Origin: Symbiodinium natans
Taxonomy: Eukaryota; Sar; Dinophyceae; Suessiales; Symbiodiniaceae
Direction of reading: 5' to 3'
Length of the DNA stretch: 64,000 nucleotides
Assembly: GCA_905221605.1 (NCBI GenBank)
Contig: CAJNDS010002707.1
Coordinates: 97,501-161,500 of the forward strand
The notes under the pieces are model-generated. The model had not been told where the DNA came from and did not search any database. It saw only the letters and a program-made list of their open reading frames with translations. Positions 46,501 to 57,000 of this stretch are shown here, one piece after another (the first letter of the stretch is position 1; the number at the start of each line of letters is the position of its first letter). The translations under genes and the position numbers were made by a program.

Positions 46501-46855
46501 GTTGAGTGAGGTCCTGCGCTTCCCAATTGGAGACCTTCGAGAGGAGCAGAGCTGGATGCTGGGTGAGCTTGATGAAGCCTTCTTGGTCCCCAAGCTCGTC
46601 CAGCATGCACCCGATCGTGAAGAGGTCGAGCTGCAGCAGCCAGGCCTTCAGCTTCTGGAAGAAGCTGTGGTCAAGCCACTCGTCCATGAAGGCGACGGCT
46701 GCCTTCTTAACACTCATCTGCGACTGGCTCACGAAGTCCACCGCCTGCACCTGCCACTGGGTGAGCCACTCCTCCACCTGCTCGACGAGGTCCTGGTTCT
46801 TGAGCTTCGCCGAAGGCAGCGTGCCGTTCAGAATGAACCCCAAAGCTGCCGGCAT
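34882..46855 (-). CDS. Large helical, internally repetitive protein (many exons), unknown
   Basis: Exons on the minus strand, 5' to 3': 46855-46520; about 46440-46350; 46231-46053; 45962 to about 45880; about 45780-45672; about 45558-45390; 45345-44780; 44583-44374; about 42570-42440; 42345-41760; 41217-40498; 40337-39850; about 39660-39600; 39328-38990; about 38120-37850; 37745-37635; 37360-37210; 37101-36870; about 36340-36260; 36040-35350; 35130-34882. The product is Leu/Lys/Glu-rich, apparently all alpha-helical, with no predicted membrane segments. Two blocks repeat: one around [12 protein letters not shown] versus [13 protein letters not shown], each followed by a P..L...L...PW helix; and one around [36 protein letters not shown] and [20 protein letters not shown] near 45.32 kb is a possible nuclear signal. 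It could be a HEAT-like scaffold, but I recognise no family. The start at 46855 is the first Met of the open exon. Several introns are introner-like. Confidence 0.65.
36609..36684. repeat. Imperfect 26-bp inverted repeat (foldback)
   Basis: Arms GCCCAATACCCCTTGAT... (36609-36634) and ...AAGGGGTATTGGGC (36659-36684) with a few mismatches, around an AT-rich 24-nt loop. It lies in an intron of the helical-repeat gene. Confidence 0.8.
37102..37209. mobile_element. 108-bp introner-like intron, family 2
   Basis: On the minus strand it starts GTGGGGGTGTACGAAAAAAG and ends TAGTTTCGGAAGCCCCCAG, so the inverted repeats abut both splice sites. Splicing gives DMLG then [14 protein letters not shown] in frame (phase 1). 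Confidence 0.85.
37385..37590. repeat. (TA)n/(TATG)n microsatellite
   Basis: About 200 bp of TA repeats with TATG interruptions in an intron of the helical-repeat gene. A shorter TA run lies at 36390-36414. Confidence 0.95.
42600..44370. other. Long intron of the helical-repeat gene
   Basis: Mostly unassigned. The minus strand at 43263-43200 reads [20 protein letters not shown] and may be a small exon. A short heptamer block lies at 43710-43765. Otherwise I see nothing. Confidence 0.4.
45567..45671. mobile_element. Introner-like intron, family 1
   Basis: Terminal inverted repeats GTTGGTTGGTAGGGAATGAG and the complement of GGTTGGTTAGCAGGGAATG, with an internal CCCTTAAAGGG and GGGTACCTC. It lies exactly between two exons of the helical-repeat gene. 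GGTT occurs at both ends. I could not reconcile the reading frames of the flanking exons, so the exact splice points are open. Confidence 0.75.
45963..46052. mobile_element. 90-bp introner-like intron, family 2
   Basis: On the minus strand it starts GTGGGGGGTTTCCGTAACTA, contains GGGGTACCTTATTGGGGTCC and ends GGGGCCCCCAG. The downstream exon starts GTGTTG, so GTG is repeated at the junctions. Confidence 0.8.
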
Positions 46856-46859
46856 CAGG

Positions 46860-47289
46860 CCGGAGACGACCAGTCCGAAAGTATCCTGAGTTGCGATCTA
46901 ACACGAGAAGGAGAACTGGGCTGGCACTTGCGCGTTGACCCCAAAACAGTGACTGCGAGGGCCGACACACACATCGCAAGTGCCACTCGCTGCAATTCAA
47001 GGTTGTGCGGGGGCACGACTTGGACTGAACAGTTCTTCACTTCCAAAGAACACGAGCCAGGACCAAAAGCAGCGACAGCGCAGAGCGGCCAATGCCGACC
47101 CGTCCAAGACGAGGCAGGAAAGTGCAGAGGTCCCTGTTCTGTGTTGCTTTTGCGACACGGAAAGACTCAAGTGCCCAGACGTGCTGCGGGACTGTGGCGG
47201 TGCAGTTGGGACCACGGAACGAGAGGTCAAGAATTCGAAGATCCAGGCGAGAGCGTTCGACGCAGGATGCTTTGTGAGCGTTAACCCGC
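46860..47289. other. Spacer between the membrane-protein gene and the helical-repeat gene
   Basis: 430 bp with no supported gene. The minus strand near 46990 reads LELQRVALAMCVSALAVTVL, which could be a signal-like 5' end of the helical-repeat protein. Confidence 0.4.
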
Positions 47290-50200
47290 TCATTCATATT
47301 TGCTGGTACCTGTGAAGAAAACCCCAACAATGTTTATGTCTTTCCCGCCAGTAAATAAAACAATGAGCCTGAATCGAGAGCCGCGAAGCCCTACTCTTAG
47401 TGCAAGAACCCCACAATACCCCATATAACCCATGGCGCACGCGTTGTTGACATGACGCCCACAACTGAATTGCCGCCAAGGATCATCACCTGAGGACATC
47501 GGAAAGGCCCAGAGCACCACCAAAAGCGTTGTAAAGAGCAGGAAGGCCAGGAAGGACACCCTCCTCAGAAACCGCCAGCCCGAGGTGGTATCCAAGCCCA
47601 GGTAGTTCAGCATGCACCGGATGACCTCGGCTCGGATTGCAGCCTGGAACTTCAGGAACTCTGCCAGGGGCAGCGCCGCATCCAACCCGAGCCTCTCCAA
47701 AACTGCATCGACACGTGTTTTGGAGAGCAAGAGCCTGTACATCAGCCGGGCTCGAAGGAGGCTGACGACCTTCTGACTCTCCGACTTTTGCCGGGCGAGT
47801 ACATGAAAGAGGTCAGCATCACTGCCGCTGCCGGACTTGAGCCGCTCGAAGCTGGCCTGTGCGTCAGCCGGGGGCAGCATGAGCGACGCGACGCCCGCCC
47901 CGACCAAGCGCAGCACGAGCTTGTCCGCGAGCTCTTCGAGCTGAGCTCGCACCTTCTGCTGAAAGCCGAACCAGGCTGTGCCTCGCCTGATCACTAAGGC
48001 CCCGAAGCTGACGAGTGACGTGACGAGCGGCACCATGCGGGCACTGTCAACCAGCATGGCCACTGCAAGCCATATCAGCACCACGGATGCATACGCAGAA
48101 GCACAGGCAGCCAGGAGGCTGCAACATACCCACGGCAAGGCATGGAAAAACTCATGAACACCGACGTTCACACGGACAAACACACGGACGGCCAGCTGGC
48201 GGAGGAAGGCTTGGAAATTCGAATCTGGATTTTGTTCAGCATCGCTCACATGCTTCGATGCCTCCGGCGCCTCTGATTGTTCAAGCCTGGCCCCACTCCG
48301 ATCCGGCGTCATGCTGTGGAGGGATTTCCGAACCACCATGTCGGCTGCAAGGTGCATGTAGGTGCTCGGAATGGAGGCAGTGCAGCAGGATCTCAAGCTG
48401 CTGATGCAGAGGAGGACGAACGCAACCGAACAGGCTCCGCCAAGATGGTGGAAAGGCGGCTCCATGATGAGAAGTTTCCAGGGCAGGTCGTGCAGCCTTT
48501 CGGACACGTACAGGCTGGAGAGCCTCTCCCAGGGTGCAAAGTGACCGTACGGCTCTGCTGCCAGCGCCAAGCCGAGACTCACGAGACAGGGCCATAAGGA
48601 GAAGAGGAGGCAGATGAAGGCATGGCTGATGGCGGACACAATGTCAACCATCAGCCATCCTGGTCGCAACACCGGGATCGCGTGTGGGATCACCTGTGGG
48701 ATCGCATGTGGGTACCTGAGCCTTCCGGTACTTCCGTTCTCCATCCTGCCTGAACCTTCGGGCGCCACGTGCTGCGCAAGGTGCTGCAAGGCGGCGGCTC
48801 TTTGTGCAAGCACCTCGATGGCGTGGAGGTTCAGGTGCCGCGGCTTGTGGGAAGGTGACTCCAGGACCAGCGCCACGCCCTCTTTGAGATCCTGGACATT
48901 CTTTGGGTCGACGACTTTGATGCCAAAGGCGCGAAAGGCCTCCCTCGACTGCTTGCTCGTCACGTCGAAGAGTTCCGTGACATCTGGTCGGGTGTGCTGC
49001 TGGTACCGGGAGATCGCATCCATTAGGCGGCTCGCCTCGCCGTGGGTAAGGTCCTGCCGGTAGACCTCCTCTTGCATCCAGCATTGCCAGAACCGGCGCC
49101 ACCAGCGATCCCACGCAGACGTGCGTGACAAGTTGCTCAGCTGCTTGGCAGCGATGCTGAGGGACGCAGCGTGGTTGAACGCATGCCTGGCCCCTGCCAC
49201 GCCTTGCTCGTCCGTCTCGTTCTCAACCTCCGACTGGCAGAATCTCAGTAAGGTGTTGACAGCACGCTCGCTGCAATCCTCCAGGCCTGCTCTTGGGGCA
49301 AGAATGGCGACCTGCACCAAGGCAGGAACCGAATGGACACAGCTACGAGTACCCATGGCAGCCAGAGCATCGATGAGGCGCAGCAGCCTAACTTTGTGCT
49401 CATCGGGGTCACCATGCGCACACGTCACATTGCGAAGGGCGACCTGCGACAAAGCACTGCCAACGTTCAGAGGGTCAAAACCCAGTTTTGCCATGTGCCC
49501 GGCATGCAGCGCCAGGGCTGCAGCCTCCGCAAACGCTAGAGACTCTAGGGATTCTGGGGACTCGGGAGACTCTGGAATATGATCGCCGATGGCGATGAAA
49601 AGCTCTAGCTGCACCTTCCGCAGAGCAGCCCGCAGCTTCGGGTTGGTCGGTGCATGGTGGGCAAGGTCCTCCAAGCTTTTGGCAGCATCGAGGCGGGCAG
49701 TGACATCCTGGAGAGATGCCGCTAAGTCCACCACTTCTTGCACGGCCCGATCAGGGCTCTTTTGCGGTGATTCCAAAAGACTCAGCTTTTTGGAAAGTTG
49801 CTTGATCCGGACTTTTGCTTTGTGTCCTAGATCACCGAGGCGTTGGGAGGCACCTCTTCGAAGGGTCTTGTTCTCTGCTTTTCCCGTTGCCTGAGCTTTC
49901 GCTCTAGGTTGGCGCTTCACCAGGTCACGGAACGCGAGCCACAGGTCCTCGTGCACGGAGCTTGACTGGGGAGTCCTGCAAGCCGCATCCCGCATGTCCT
50001 CTCGGCGAACGTCCAAGACAAGGGCTGCTGCTTCTTGGCGGGAGCGCAGTACCACCTGCGGCATGGAAAGCAGCTCGGTCATGATGCTCTCCGAACCGGC
50101 CACGCCCGAGGCTACCACTGATGTGAGAAAGCTCCAAAAGCATGGAAGATCTTGGAGCAACTGGAGGACTTGGCGCACGGAGCGGATTCGCTGGTGAAAT

Positions 50201-53034
50201 GCAGCTGGGGCCATGCTCCTACCTATGTACTGCATGCCAACGAGCGCGCCGAACGCACCAAGAAGACCAACCACAAAGGCGAGAAGACAGCACAAAGCGA
50301 CAGCGAAAATGGCCCAGGCATTGTCGCCCAAAGGAGTCGGCTTGTAATTTCCAGATGCTGTAAAGAACTCCCATGTTGTGTCGTAAGACTCTCCACTGGC
50401 AGCAGACGGGATCCAGGCCACGTCTGGAAGCCAGCTGGCCAGATGCTCAGCCGGCCGCTGCAGGTTGTCACAGCCGGCATACTGCAACTCGACGAAGCGG
50501 GGCGGACGGGGAAACAGACCGCCCGACATGGCCGCAATCCACCAGGGTCTGAGCCCTTTCAAATTTGCCCACGGCAAGTGCACGAATGTGGGAGCAGCTG
50601 CTGGTTGCAGAAACATTGTTTGGTCCCGCGGCCCACGCTTGAACACTATGAGCGTCTTATTGTCTGTTTGGCGCACTTCTTCCAGTGTGCTGTTCTGCAG
50701 CACACCTGGGACCTTCAGATCATCTTCAGGCTCCTTGTCTCTGGCAACGAAGTGGGCATTCTGCAGCGATGCTCTCAGGACAAAGTCTGGGTGTGTCTGG
50801 CGACTGCTCTGGTTGCACGTGGCGTCCACTTCTGACGTGTTCGATTGGGATGTGTCGACACAGGTGGAGTTGGCCTCTCCCAGGCAACGCACAACATCTC
50901 CCCCCTGTGCACCCGTAAACCTGAGGTCCACGTTGCTGCGATCGGCATGGCGAATGTCGATCCTCACATGGAGCGGGCTGGAATCTTTCTGAAGCACAGC
51001 CCACAAGTTGCTTTGGCACTCCGATGAGAAATCCAATCGCTGCGTTTCGCTCAACGTGACGGCTGCGTGCAGGGGAGGACATTCGGCAGGATCCAGGTGA
51101 GAGATGGCGAGGGCGGCCTCGGAAGCATCCCTGCTCGAGCGGAAACTTGTCACAGGACTCCGGTGAGAGATGGTAAGGGTGGCAAGAGACGCGTCCACTC
51201 GGATGACGCTGGAGCCCATGCTTGTCACTGCAAGGGTGTCCTGTGGGTTCGACCACACAAGGATCTCACACGCTCTGTACGAGAGCCCCGGCATGGACCT
51301 CACTGGGCGGCTTGCACTCCCCAGCGAAGAGGCGAGATCACTCTCATAGAAGTCGTCTAGCACTGAGGGGAAGGGGTTCCAGAGGCCAGTCCACAAGCGG
51401 ATGACCCCTCCGGACTGCCCCGACTCGCACTCCCTACCCAGATGCCGGGCTTCCTTGCACGGCTGCGCAACGAGCGAACAGTCTTGCATGAGTACGGTCA
51501 GGCTCGAGTTGTAACTGAATGCTTCGTAGTGGTAGAGGCGGAGGTTGAGTGCGAGAATGTGTGTGAAGGTGGCGAGAAACAGAAGCAAAAGAGATGTGAC
51601 AAACACACCACATCGCACGAATCGCCGGACCTTCTCTTGGTTTCCCTTGTGGACAAACACACCGGCCACCGCCCCCTGGTCGGCAAAGGAACCAAAGAAG
51701 CACTGCCAAAGAAGCACCTGCAGGATGATCCAAACCGCAGCTGGCCACCAAGACTCCGTCAGAAGGCCAGCGCCGTTCAGGGAGGTGACAGCAAGCCCGG
51801 TGGCGGTGTTGAGGCACATCGACCAGCACACGTACTCATGCATGCGGTTGAAACCGCGGTGATTGCTGGCGCCAATGTACTTGCTGATCAATGCCAGGCC
51901 GATGGACGTGGCGAGTAGAACGCCAAGCCTAACCTCCTCCATGCCAAGGTCTTCGGGCCAAAGAAGCATCACTCCTACCGCAACCACCTTCAGGGGCCTC
52001 TCGAGAAGCAGGTGTCCTGCTGCCTTGATCAGCCTGGCGCCTGTTGCGTTGCAGATGCTCGCGCGTTGCTTGTGCAATCGGCCTGTTAACCGGATCCACA
52101 CGCCCCCGGCGTAAACAAAGGGCAAGTAGGAGGCAAGCAGGGCACTGGCCAAGTACATGCCGGCATGGGTGGGCAAGCCGTTCGCACAGTCTTTGTCAGT
52201 GCAGAGGAAGATGTTAATGCAGCAAGCCAGGCAGGGTAGGAACAGCATGCTGCACAGATCTTCCATCACGCCAAGTGCATCTTCAGGCCTCGGGAGGTTG
52301 CTGACAAGAGGAACAAGGAATGAAGTGCCAGGGATTCTGGGTGCAGCCTGGCAGATGTGCCGGCTGAACATTGACGACATCACTCCAAGCAACAGAGCTG
52401 TCATGATCGCCAGCAGGCCAGCCACATTCATGCTTCGGCTGTCACGCAAGTCCCTGAACACCAGCCACGGTGCCAACAGCAGCCTGTTGAAACCCTCGTG
52501 AATGGATGATGGAACAAAGCGCACGCCGGGAAGATTCAACACCAGACTGGAGTAAGAATGCCAGTCTAGCACAAGCCCGGCAAGTCGAAGCGAGAATCTC
52601 GAGAAGATGTGCCAGCGCAGGCCCTCAATCTCAGGGGTTGCAAAGAATTCTCCTCGGCCGATGCATGCCAGCAGAGCTGCTGTGAGGGGCAGCTGCGAAA
52701 GGAAGAAGGCCAACAACGCCCCCCGCAATGGCAAGCCAAGGAGGTCAAGGAGGTCTCCACCCCAAGTCACGACCCAAGGGAAGGACACGGTGGAGAAGCA
52801 CCACAGACACAAGACGCAGAAGATGGCGCGCCTCCTTCGCCCTTCCAATCCCAACTTCTGATGGTCCAAGACCATGACTGCTGCCAGGAAGACAGGGCCC
52901 AGGATCACTCCCAGGACCAAAGATACTGCAGACAACATTGCAAGGCCCGACAGAAGCATCACGAAGTTCCTCATGGCTGCAAGGATCCCGAGCGGAGGCT
53001 CTTCAGGCTCGATCACCTGGTTGCGAGAGTCCAT
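47290..53034 (-). CDS. Giant multi-pass membrane protein, single 1,914-codon exon, unknown family
   Basis: One uninterrupted ORF from MDSRNQVIEPEEPPLG to a stop at 47290. The N-terminal 500 residues hold about ten hydrophobic segments (e.g. FVMLLSGLAMLSAVSLVLGV near residue 25, VFVTSLLLLFLATFTHILAL near 465). A 400-residue polar region follows with many N-glycosylation sequons (NSS, NTS, NQS, NKT, NST) and paired Cys, so it is probably luminal or extracellular. Then come a membrane segment (AIFAVALCCLLAFVVGLLGA, near 930), a long cytosolic helical region with ESPESPESLESL, and a C-terminal cluster of about six membrane segments. I recognise no family; it could be a transporter-like or polycystin-like scaffold, but no signature motif is visible. 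Lack of introns contrasts with all its neighbours. The start is the first Met of the ORF. Confidence 0.85.
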   Translation of the reverse strand: MDSRNQVIEPEEPPLGILAAMRNFVMLLSGLAMLSAVSLVLGVILGPVFLAAVMVLDHQKLGLEGRRRRAIFCVLCLWCFSTVSFPWVVTWGGDLLDLLGLPLRGALLAFFLSQLPLTAALLACIGRGEFFATPEIEGLRWHIFSRFSLRLAGLVLDWHSYSSLVLNLPGVRFVPSSIHEGFNRLLLAPWLVFRDLRDSRSMNVAGLLAIMTALLLGVMSSMFSRHICQAAPRIPGTSFLVPLVSNLPRPEDALGVMEDLCSMLFLPCLACCINIFLCTDKDCANGLPTHAGMYLASALLASYLPFVYAGGVWIRLTGRLHKQRASICNATGARLIKAAGHLLLERPLKVVAVGVMLLWPEDLGMEEVRLGVLLATSIGLALISKYIGASNHRGFNRMHEYVCWSMCLNTATGLAVTSLNGAGLLTESWWPAAVWIILQVLLWQCFFGSFADQGAVAGVFVHKGNQEKVRRFVRCGVFVTSLLLLFLATFTHILALNLRLYHYEAFSYNSSLTVLMQDCSLVAQPCKEARHLGRECESGQSGGVIRLWTGLWNPFPSVLDDFYESDLASSLGSASRPVRSMPGLSYRACEILVWSNPQDTLAVTSMGSSVIRVDASLATLTISHRSPVTSFRSSRDASEAALAISHLDPAECPPLHAAVTLSETQRLDFSSECQSNLWAVLQKDSSPLHVRIDIRHADRSNVDLRFTGAQGGDVVRCLGEANSTCVDTSQSNTSEVDATCNQSSRQTHPDFVLRASLQNAHFVARDKEPEDDLKVPGVLQNSTLEEVRQTDNKTLIVFKRGPRDQTMFLQPAAAPTFVHLPWANLKGLRPWWIAAMSGGLFPRPPRFVELQYAGCDNLQRPAEHLASWLPDVAWIPSAASGESYDTTWEFFTASGNYKPTPLGDNAWAIFAVALCCLLAFVVGLLGAFGALVGMQYIGRSMAPAAFHQRIRSVRQVLQLLQDLPCFWSFLTSVVASGVAGSESIMTELLSMPQVVLRSRQEAAALVLDVRREDMRDAACRTPQSSSVHEDLWLAFRDLVKRQPRAKAQATGKAENKTLRRGASQRLGDLGHKAKVRIKQLSKKLSLLESPQKSPDRAVQEVVDLAASLQDVTARLDAAKSLEDLAHHAPTNPKLRAALRKVQLELFIAIGDHIPESPESPESLESLAFAEAAALALHAGHMAKLGFDPLNVGSALSQVALRNVTCAHGDPDEHKVRLLRLIDALAAMGTRSCVHSVPALVQVAILAPRAGLEDCSERAVNTLLRFCQSEVENETDEQGVAGARHAFNHAASLSIAAKQLSNLSRTSAWDRWWRRFWQCWMQEEVYRQDLTHGEASRLMDAISRYQQHTRPDVTELFDVTSKQSREAFRAFGIKVVDPKNVQDLKEGVALVLESPSHKPRHLNLHAIEVLAQRAAALQHLAQHVAPEGSGRMENGSTGRLRYPHAIPQVIPHAIPVLRPGWLMVDIVSAISHAFICLLFSLWPCLVSLGLALAAEPYGHFAPWERLSSLYVSERLHDLPWKLLIMEPPFHHLGGACSVAFVLLCISSLRSCCTASIPSTYMHLAADMVVRKSLHSMTPDRSGARLEQSEAPEASKHVSDAEQNPDSNFQAFLRQLAVRVFVRVNVGVHEFFHALPWVCCSLLAACASAYASVVLIWLAVAMLVDSARMVPLVTSLVSFGALVIRRGTAWFGFQQKVRAQLEELADKLVLRLVGAGVASLMLPPADAQASFERLKSGSGSDADLFHVLARQKSESQKVVSLLRARLMYRLLLSKTRVDAVLERLGLDAALPLAEFLKFQAAIRAEVIRCMLNYLGLDTTSGWRFLRRVSFLAFLLFTTLLVVLWAFPMSSGDDPWRQFSCGRHVNNACAMGYMGYCGVLALRVGLRGSRFRLIVLFTGGKDINIVGVFFTGTSKYE

Positions 53035-54070
53035 CGTCTCCTGGCACGAGGGGGATGCGCCCCGAACAGTTTTGCTAGGGTTTAGGCTTTCGGGCTTAGG
53101 GCGGTAGCCCTGAATAGACCGGATGCCGGTGAGACATCATAGCTGCAAATACACCACCGGCACAACAGATAAGAGAGAAACTGCTTGCTGCCTTTTTGTT
53201 CGTCACGGGTCTGACAGTAGGGTTCATTCACATTGTAGTGACCTTCAACTGAACCTGAAATGTCGCTTCACCCTATTTGCAGGATGTTAAGTAGAATGCT
53301 GGGGAGGGCTCCAGCTGTACGACAGCAAAGCCAGGCTCTGTCGTCGGACGCCTGGGCCTTTAGTTCGAGCAAGGGTTGCAATGACTGGAGTACGGAGGGC
53401 GTTTTAGGGCAGATGACAGCATAAGACGATTACGTGTCTTAGTTGTTCCAGTACTGTAGCCCCCTGGATCGAGTCAACTGCAGCTCCTGCATGCCGACGC
53501 TTTGCTCGCTGGCGCTCAGTTCATCTGCTGGAAAAGGCCCGCCTGTCCCGATCGGAGCGCTGGCTTGCTCGGATCTCACAGAAACAGATGATGAGTAGGA
53601 ACAGAAGTGTCATAGCACAGCCCGACAGCAGGGGCTAAATGCCGCGGCTTCAGTTTGACACGAATCGCTTCCATCACGGCCCGCAAAGGAAAGAAATAGA
53701 CAAGTCAAAGCGAACACACAAAACACTTTCTTCGGCTGCTCGGCTCGCAAGGTTCCGAGACTCCAAAACAAAGGCAGAACGAAGGGAAGAGAAGGGCAAA
53801 ACTCCCCCTTAACACTCGAAAGCCTCCCTCAGACTCTGTGCAAAGACGCGCCGGTTTGCCAGCCAACCCTTCCAGATAAGCCTACCAAACTCCTGGGTGG
53901 ACAGTGCCGTGGTTCCATGGATCTTCCTTCCCTTCTTCCTTCTTTCCTTCCTTGCTCTCTCGGTCACTCTCCTCCGCATCTTGCATCTTCTGTAGATCCT
54001 GTTCTCACGCAACACTTTGGTAGTATGTAGGCGGTTGAGAGGAAAGCAATTGCAAGACCATTCGCACTTT
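53035..54070. other. Intergenic region 5' of the membrane-protein gene
   Basis: No heptamer beyond a trace at 53078-53100. The minus strand 53920-53809 ends TQEFGRLIWKGWLANRRVFA... with a stop, which is protein-like and may be a small 3' exon. I see no clear promoter motif. Confidence 0.35.
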
Positions 54071-57000
54071 TCATGAGGTGGTCTCGAAGTGGCTTATTTG
54101 TTTGATTCTGTCCCGAGCCCGTCTGCAGTGAGTTGAGCGGGGGTGGGGCTGACTACAGAGGTAGTGCGTGATCGTCTGCAAAGGATCACATGTTTTGGGC
54201 GCGAAGCTGATTGTCTTAAGCCAACAGCTGGGTCTTGCACAGTATGCTCCAGTGCTCCGGCTCTTGCGTGGTTGTTTGCTGGCTGAGGGCTGCCAAAATC
54301 CCAAACCCAAAAGCACTTGCAACAATGAGGTTGCAGTTCGGTTGCTGTGGGCTCCAGATGACTGATACCCTGTGCCTGTAAAGTCGCGCAAGCGTCTGCA
54401 CAGCCTCTCCAGGCGCTCTTGCGGGACGCCAGCGTGCTTTTGAAGAGTGGGCCAGGCGCCCTCAGGCAGCTGCTCCCAGGTGTCGGCAGGGACTCCACGG
54501 CAATCGTCGAAATCGAGATCCTGGTATCGGCTGCTGGGAAGCGATCAAACAAAAGCTTTGCAGCGCGAAGCAGGACTGGCCAAGACGCATCTTGGCATGA
54601 ACTTGCAACCTCTCTTCACACGTCACCCATGCCAAGAGTCATGTGCACAACTTTGTACGTATTACGAAGGAGCAATGGCCAGGACGGCTCTTGGGTTTCG
54701 CTCAGGTCCTGCAGCTCACGGCAGCGGCCCAGCGCCGACAGCAGACCGGCGGCACCCGCAGCGCCCGCGCATTCTTCGAGAAAACACCTCGGACGGCGAT
54801 GTTGTGCGAAAAGGGGGTGGGGGGTCAAGCGTCCAGAGGCCCGGCCCTTCTCTCCCCTGCCCCTCCCCTGCCCCTGAATCCTTGTAAACCCTCCAGTGCC
54901 CTCCGAGGCGCCCTTGGAAACACGCTCTTTTCAGCTTCGGCCACTGGGCGTGCTCGAGCTGCCGCCATGCGTCCGCCGGGACATTGTCACACCACCCCAT
55001 GTCGAGGTCCTGGCATCTCTTTTGGCCGGCGTCCCCTTCGCCCCATCAAGGGGGGAACGGGTCACACGGCAAACCGGGCTGTAGCGAAAGCATTTCGAAA
55101 GCCATTCAATGCTTCAGGGTTGAGTCTTCCTTGGGCATCTTTGGCTGGATCTTTCGTTCACAATGCTGCTCTCACAATCTCGGAGATCTGAAGGCCTGAG
55201 GACAAAAACCCACCTGAACCGAAAAGCCATGCAACCCCACCCTGCGTTGAACCTTACAGCGAAGCGATGCTCCAAGATGCCGTCTCTGAGAAAGGACTTC
55301 TAGGCTCTACAGGCTTGTACTGTTCCAGGTTCAGGGTGCGCGTCTGGCTGCGTCTAGTAGATTCTCAACCCGTGGAACTGCCGACCTGGACATCGCCCCC
55401 CCCCCCCACCCCACCCGCCCATAAAAATAAAACTAGAGAGGGATGGCCCGAAAGCATCGATTTGCCGTGCGTTGACTCCATGCAGTTGACTCTTTGCAGC
55501 CGAAGTGTATGCACTTGGACAAATGTATGCACTTACATGGTTGCATAGTCACTTGTACACTGCACTTGTCTGATTTGCGATGGTTTTGGAACCAGCGAAT
55601 TCGGGGACCATGGTATACTTGCGATGCTTTTTGAACCAGCGAATTCGGGGACCATGGTTTTTGCGATGGTTTTTGGAACCAGCGAATTCGGGGACCATGG
55701 TTTTTGCGATGGTTTTGGAAACAGCGATTTCGGGGACCATGGTATTTGCGATGCTTTTGGAAACAGCGAATTCGGGGACCATGGTATTTGCGATGGTTTT
55801 GGAACCAGCGAATTCGGGGACCAGGGTATTTGCGATGGTTTTGGAACCACGATATTTGCGAGGTTTTCGGGGCCCCGGAATTCGAGTCCCACGACATTTG
55901 CAAGGGTTTCGAGGAATTCGAGCCCCGCGATATTTGCGATGGTTTATTTGCGATGGTTTCGACATGCAAGCTCCGGGTGTCCGCGGCGGGAATGCTATTT
56001 GCGAGGTTTTCAAGTACGTCCGGAATTCCGCTTCCATGCTATTTGCGGTGTTTTCAAGCGCCCAGATGTCCGTTACCATGCTATTTGCAGTGTTTTCAAG
56101 CGCCCAGATGTCCGTTACCATGCTATTTGCGGTGTTTTCAAGCGCCCAGATGTCCGTTACCATGCTATTTGCAGAGTTTTCAAGCGCCCAGATGTCCGTT
56201 ACCATGCTATTTGCGGCGTTTTCATGCGCCCAGATGTCCGTTGCCATGCTATTTGCGGCGTTTTCAAGCGCCTAGATGTCCGTTACCATGCTATTTGCGG
56301 TGTTTTCAAGCGCCCAGATGTCCGTTACCATGCTATTTGCGGTGTTTTCAGGCGGCCAGATGTCCGTTACCATGCTATTTGCGGTGTTTTCAGACGCCCA
56401 GGGCGTCCGCGGCGTACTATACGTCTGTGCTACAAAAAGTCGACTTTCCAGCCACGGAAGCTCCGCGTGTGCGCGGCGTACTACGTGAGTACTACAAAAA
56501 GTCGACTTTCCAGCCACGGAAGCTCCGGGCGTCCCCGGCGTACTATACGTCTGTGCTACAAAAGTCGACTTTCCAGCTACGGAAGCTCCGCGTGTGCGCG
56601 GCGTACTACGTTTGTACTACAAAAGTCGACTTTCCAGCCACGGAAGCTCCGGGCGTCCCCGGCGTACTATACGTCTGTACTACAAAAGTCGACTTTCCAG
56701 CTACGGAAGCTCCGCGTGGCGTACTACGTTTGTACTACAAAAGTCGACTTTCCAGCCACGGAAGCTCCGGGCGTCCCCTGCGTACTACGTTTGTACTACA
56801 AAACTCGATTTTCCAGCCACGGAAGTCCCCGGCGTACTACGTCTGTACTACACAAGTCGAAAAACAAACGCAAAAAACGCAAAAACACTACGGTTTTAGC
56901 ACCGCGACCACGCGAAAACCCGCAGAGGGGTTACATTTGCATGTCAAGAAACGCAAAAACACGAGGGTTTCGGCACCGCGCCAACGCCGAAAGCCGCAGA

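Noticed and set aside
54616-54828. Direct read-through of the LRR Y exon into the TYKVVHMTLGMGDV tail
   Set aside because: It ends in TGA and the array copies end even earlier (DT then stop). Splicing at the duplicated GACCT keeps the 55-residue frame in every cassette checked and is preferred.
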